37,500 nt of DNA from Paratrimastix pyriformis (taxonomy: Eukaryota > Preaxostyla > Paratrimastigidae): NCBI GenBank assembly GCA_027972325.1, contig JAPMOS010000099.1, forward strand, positions 52,501 through 90,000, written 5' to 3'. A model generated the notes under the pieces. That model worked only from the letters and a program-made list of their open reading frames with translations, had not been told where the DNA came from and ran no database searches. Positions within the stretch are counted from its first letter, which is position 1, and each line of letters opens with the position of its first letter. Positions 35,902 to 37,500 of the stretch are shown in pieces. Made by a program: the position numbers and the translations under genes.

Positions 35902-37500
35902 GTGATGATTGACTCGCAGAGAAAAACACAATGACACACACACAAATCCCACACAAATGATGATGATGATGATGATGACTCACAAAAAGCCAACAACAGA
36001 CACAATGGCACACAATTTGGGGCCCGGTGGCGAACAAGAAAGAATCCCACCAAAATGATCGCAGATGGGGGCGTGTGACGAAGGCAGAGATATTGGGGGG
36101 AGGGAGGGAGGGAGGGAGGAGGGGAGGAACGGCACAGACCATTGCCTCCTGCTGCTGCTGCTGCGGCATTTCTGCGATGGGCTCCTCCCGTCCCGTCACA
36201 GCGGCGGGCATCGGGGGCGGGACAAAGGGGATGGCATCCGGGTCGGGGGTCAGGTCGAGGTCGAGTACCACCCGGGTGTGGCCGGCCTCTTCAATGGTCT
36301 GCCTGACACCGGCACCACCGGGGGCCGCGCCACCGCGACGGCGGGGCGGGGTGGCCTTGCGCACCATGGCGCCCGGGAATTCGTCCTCCTCCGAGTCGGT
36401 GGGCGGGGGCTGGAGGGGGTGAGGGTGGGGATGATGGTGGGGATGGTGATGATTGGATGGTGATGATTGGATGATGACGCTTGGATGATGATGATGATTG
36501 GATCTGGATGATGATGATCTGGGTGAATGGATGGACTGAATGATCGTGAAGGATGGACTGGTTGGTAAGGATCGGCACTGTTTGTTTGATTGCTCTGGTT
36601 ATACATCACCTGGGACAACCAGTCCTACGTCAGCAACGCGGCCCAGTACCCCAGCCTCAACTACGACCTGGTCAAGAGCTCCACCGGCAACCAGCCCCAC
36701 CCCCTTCGCCCGGTAAAGGCGCTCGATCCTCTCTTTTTTCCCCTTTCCCTTGCATCATCTTGTATGTGTGAGCCGATCGAGAGTTTTGTGGTCAACTCTT
36801 GCAGGGCAACGCACAAGGTCTTCAATCGGCGTACAGTTGTCGAGTTTCCACAGCTCAGGGAGCGGTAACACCACACAACGAGGAACAACAACAACAACGA
36901 TTGTTAAGGGACGAACAATGATAGGAACGGGTGAGGAGCGCGAACGCTACCAACACCACAACCAAACATTATGCTTGAGCGTTACCCCGAAGGGTAATCA
37001 CCTGCCGCAAGCGGCCCTTTCGAGCTACTCGCAACAGGGCCCAGCGCCTGTGTGATCGCGCTTCTGGCCAAGCAAGGTCTGTATGAATTTCAGGCCGCCA
37101 AGGGTGGGTTCTTGAGGGTGGGCAGAGGGTCGGAAAGTTATGGGACAGCCAAAAAAAATTAATGCTTGAGATGATGACTTTGATGATATGATGACTGGAT
37201 GATTGGATGATTGGATGACTGGATGACTGGATGACTGGATGACTGGATGACTGGATGACTGGATGACTGGATGACTGGATGACTGGATGACTGGATGACT
37301 GGATGACTGGATGACTGGATGACTGGATGACTGGATGACTGGATGACTGGATGACTGGATGACTGGATGACTGGATGATTGGATGATTGGATGATGATTG
37401 GCTGATGACGACGACGACGACTGGATGATGATGATTGGCTGATGCCGCTGATGGCACGGACCATGGACATGGGCTGTTGCGGGGTCTCCACAAAGGGGGC
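22271..37500 (-). CDS. DYRKP: Plant-type DYRK (DYRKP-like) protein kinase, 15 visible exons, N-terminus beyond window
   Basis: Exons (minus): 37500-37462 (open to the right), 36409-36140, 35667-35498, 34860-34665, 34217-34050, 33312-33169, 32730-32572, 28228-28105, 27312-27173, 26814-26726, 26301-26208, 25721-25592, 25197-25059, 22823-22719, 22346-22271; phases all agree, 680 residues visible. Dual-specificity CMGC kinase: self-phosphorylates an activation-loop Tyr, then targets Ser/Thr. The first 300 visible residues are low-complexity (Pro, Ala, Thr, Gln). Landmarks: [15 protein letters not shown] and [18 protein letters not shown] (exon at 32730), beta-3 Lys in VCIKVIK (K386), HCDLKPEN (D487), VIDFGSSCF (DFG at 507-509), [12 protein letters not shown] with the single Tyr 521 at the second Y of the YxY site, [16 protein letters not shown], and EALHHPWF at the end. 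The HRTGFEE and GSAAFSK signatures are those of plant DYRKP rather than animal DYRK1/2 or PRP4K. The domain is complete with all catalytic residues, so the gene looks active. Confidence 0.88.
22380..22620. repeat. GATGAT/GATGCTGA satellite, kinase intron before last exon
   Basis: GATGATGCTGAT and GGTGATGG variants fill most of the intron 22347-22718. Confidence 0.8.
22845..23230. repeat. Composite satellite GATGATGATTGGATGAGGAT, kinase intron
   Basis: Regular alternation of GATGATGATTG with GATGAGGATGATGATTG, about 14 to 18 bp per unit, adjoining the minisatellite at 23231. Confidence 0.9.
23231..25058. repeat. 21-24-bp minisatellite GATAGCCACACATTCAGAGGGGG, about 75 copies
   Basis: Unit GATAGCCACACATTCAGAG plus a G run of 4 to 10. 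A short form lacks one CA (GATAGCCACATTC). The array lies wholly in the kinase intron between exons ending at 25059 and starting at 22823, and begins at the splice donor. At the far left end (23302-23331) a copy of the exon edge CAGACTGGGTGGAGGATGCC recurs. The frames reading [16 protein letters not shown] are not genes, because the unit is not a multiple of three. Confidence 0.95.
25222..25300 (-). repeat. Ghost copy of the kinase exon starting at 25197
   Basis: Acceptor CACCTTTAG and the next 67 exon bases ([20 protein letters not shown]) occur twice, at 25297-25225 and 25203-25131, with about one substitution in the exon part. Only the second copy runs on to [10 protein letters not shown] and a donor, so it is taken as the real exon. 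No GTCY donor follows the first copy. Confidence 0.85.
25320..26190. repeat. ATG-type satellites flanking the kinase exon at 25592-25721
   Basis: GATGATCAAGATGATGATCGA units (25320-25385), GATGCT/GATGAT runs (25430-25580), GAGAGGAGAG (25731-25750) and the GATGAT/ATTGGATG composite (25750-26190). Confidence 0.9.
26480..26650. repeat. CATCATCATCCAGC satellite, kinase intron
   Basis: The CAT-strand form of the composite satellite, with CCAGCCAT and CCAATCAT units. The stretch 26310-26480 repeats a short piece (CACAGAAGTGAAGTGA at 26317 and 26402; CACATTCATC nearby), so part of the sequence after the exon acceptor is duplicated. Confidence 0.8.
26860..26900 (-). tRNA. Truncated tRNA, 3' part only
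   Basis: Reading minus: a hairpin CCACGAGTGTGG like a class II variable arm, T arm GTGGGTTCAACTCCCAC (5 perfect pairs), acceptor 3' strand AGCGGGCA, then a TTTTT terminator. The 5' acceptor, D and anticodon arms are missing and replaced by GTCTGTCT repeats. It is therefore a tRNA fragment, perhaps Ser or Leu, inside a kinase intron and in the same strand as the kinase, about 45 bp before the next exon. Confidence 0.6.
26898..27155. repeat. CAGACAGACAGCACAGACAG array (GTCTGTCT on the kinase strand)
   Basis: Tetranucleotide CAGA and CAGC repeats filling the kinase intron next to the donor GTCTGC at 27172. Confidence 0.9.
27339..27560 (-). repeat. Two ghost copies of the kinase exon at 27312 plus GGTTGGCGGT and ATG runs
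   Basis: AGATGCTCCTTGTA...GTAGTCTG, the plus-strand form of the exon start (DYFYYKEHL) and acceptor, recurs at 27350-27375 (shortened) and 27529-27557 (near perfect). Between them are GGTTGGCGGT decamers (27371-27450) and an ATG run (27455-27525). Confidence 0.8.
27560..28092 (-). repeat. ATTGGCCGATGATGATG satellite with a ghost of the kinase exon at 28228-28105
   Basis: GATTGGCCGATGATGATGAT units fill the intron. Embedded at 27772-27836 is a copy of the 3' half of the exon (reading [16 protein letters not shown] and the donor), matching 28090-28153 almost base for base. Confidence 0.85.
28306..28535 (-). repeat. Two ghost copies of the 5' part of the kinase exon at 28228-28105
   Basis: 28309-28365 and 28450-28535 repeat the acceptor and first 45 to 75 exon bases (CTCGTCCAGGGACTGG core). 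Both carry the same deletion after GTTCTTGA relative to the real exon (AAGTGATGTTC for AAGTCCTTGCTGTTC), so one ghost was copied from the other. A fourth, separate ghost lies at 32136-32200. Confidence 0.85.
29440..29890 (-). repeat. Dispersed repeat R2, copy 2
   Basis: Reverse-strand partner of 17455-17930 with the same order of blocks, including GGTGGTGGCACTGCCCCTA, GGGGATGGACCGTTTTCTTT and the CCCGTCCCGT array. It sits in the sense direction of the kinase gene. The adjoining 29040-29440 is unique and belongs to the same inserted cassette; nothing in it is recognised. Confidence 0.8.
30119..30545 (+). repeat. Dispersed repeat R1, longest copy, inserted in the minisatellite
   Basis: The first 90 bp match 14693-14782. 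The copy then continues for about 330 bp of unique GC-rich sequence that contains a GGGTGGGAACCCGGAGGCTCC-like stem near 30510 before TGTGTGTCAGATG resumes. No coding frame is convincing. Confidence 0.6.
30908..31958. other. Unique 1.05-kb cassette in the kinase intron
   Basis: Non-repetitive block set in the TGTGTGTCAGATG array. The minus strand has an open stretch of 181 codons (31908-31363) with blocks such as [17 protein letters not shown] and [19 protein letters not shown] that look protein-like, but I recognise no family, see no start context and no terminal repeats. It may be a decayed mobile element or an untranslated insertion. Confidence 0.4.
32136..32408 (-). repeat. Ghost exon edges around an ACAGTCGC array
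   Basis: 32136-32200 copies the 5' end of the exon at 28228 with its acceptor. 32344-32408 copies the 3' end and donor side of the exon at 32730-32572 ([14 protein letters not shown]). Between them stand about six 20-bp AGAGAGACAGTCGCACACAC units (32230-32340). Confidence 0.8.
32735..33090. repeat. CATCAT satellite, CCAACA repeats and two donor ghosts before the kinase exon at 32730
   Basis: A G run (32738-32755), CATCAT/CATCCAATC satellite (32785-32970), then ACCAAC repeats. 33043-33081 repeats 33161-33199 exactly: exon end, GTCCGTCG donor and surroundings; a shorter copy lies at 32983-33005. Confidence 0.85.
33320..35490. repeat. GATGAT, GCTGCT and TGGTTG satellites in four kinase introns
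   Basis: Introns 33313-34049, 34218-34664 and 34861-35497 consist almost wholly of GATGAT/ATTGGATG composites, GCTGCT (33405-33438, 33833-33870, 34929-34955), GATGATGCT (34365-34400, 35090-35335), GATGAGTG (33640-33705) and GGTTGTGG (34307-34340) units, plus a G run at 34870-34896. Confidence 0.9.
35690..36055 (-). repeat. Dispersed repeat R3, copy 2
   Basis: Reverse-strand partner of 14805-15045. The TTCGCCACCGGGCCCC module is present twice (36015-36045 and 35762-35792), and CATCAT runs between the modules have grown to over 100 bp. It occupies the kinase intron 35668-36139. Confidence 0.75.
36605..36921 (+). pseudogene. Coding-like fragment on the strand opposite the kinase
   Basis: From about 36605 the plus strand reads [20 protein letters not shown], then [16 protein letters not shown], with codons ending almost only in C or G, the bias of a strongly expressed gene. 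A possible intron (GTAAAG at 36712 to TTGCAG at 36805) would join it in frame to a Gln-rich tail ending in TGA near 36921. No family is recognised and no start is visible. It lies in the kinase intron 36410-37461, so it may be a copied fragment of a gene elsewhere. Confidence 0.3.
37190..37400. repeat. (GGATGACT)n 8-bp tandem repeat
   Basis: About 22 near-perfect GGATGACT units, flanked by GGATGATT units, next to the donor of the right-most kinase exon. Confidence 0.95.

Overview
The window looks like nuclear DNA of a GC-rich, intron-rich, microsatellite-laden protist. The evidence is spliceosomal introns in every host gene, eukaryotic tRNA genes without an encoded CCA, an R2-type LINE and a Tc1-type transposon. 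The mix (plant-type DYRK kinase, Integrator subunit, F-box-like/LRR gene, GATGAT satellites) would suit a free-living metamonad such as Paratrimastix, but that is a guess from style, not a match I could test.

Layout. 1-3612: the 3' two thirds of an R2-like non-LTR retrotransposon (+), lying tail to tail with gene A. 3728-6626: gene A (-), an Ala/Pro/Gln-rich protein whose C-terminal helical hairpin resembles those of eIF2A, PYM and caprin. 6627-6793: a short divergent promoter. 6794-18522: an INTS9-like Integrator subunit (+) in 14 exons; its 13 introns hold a 2.26-kb Tc1-like transposon with a second inverted-repeat element nested in it, tRNA-Val and tRNA-Arg genes, and satellites. 18657-18730: a second tRNA-Val. 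18883-21276: an F-box-like/leucine-rich protein gene (-). 22271-37500: a plant-type DYRK kinase gene (-), at least 15 exons, running off the right edge, with more than 12 kb of satellite-filled introns, including a 1.8-kb minisatellite of about 75 units.

The exons were joined by hand from protein-family conservation plus reading-frame phase; INTS9 gives 700 residues (human INTS9 has 658) and the visible DYRK part gives 680. Two patterns emerge that I have not seen described. First, the 5' splice sites do not follow GTRAGT: nearly every intron starts GTCYGY (all 13 INTS9 introns start GTCY, 13 of 14 kinase introns do). Second, many introns contain partial 'ghost' copies of the neighbouring exon edge with its splice site, always on the intron side, as expected if introns grow by tandem duplication across splice junctions. 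The 1.8-kb minisatellite starts at such a junction. The same composite satellite (GATGAT runs broken by ATTGG) and three dispersed repeat families recur in introns of different genes.

Functionally the genes are ordinary nuclear housekeeping or signalling genes with no operon logic: INTS9 acts with INTS11 in snRNA and mRNA 3'-end cleavage, the DYRK is a self-activating CMGC kinase, gene A may bind RNA or ribosomes, and the LRR protein may be a substrate adaptor. The interest lies in the introns.
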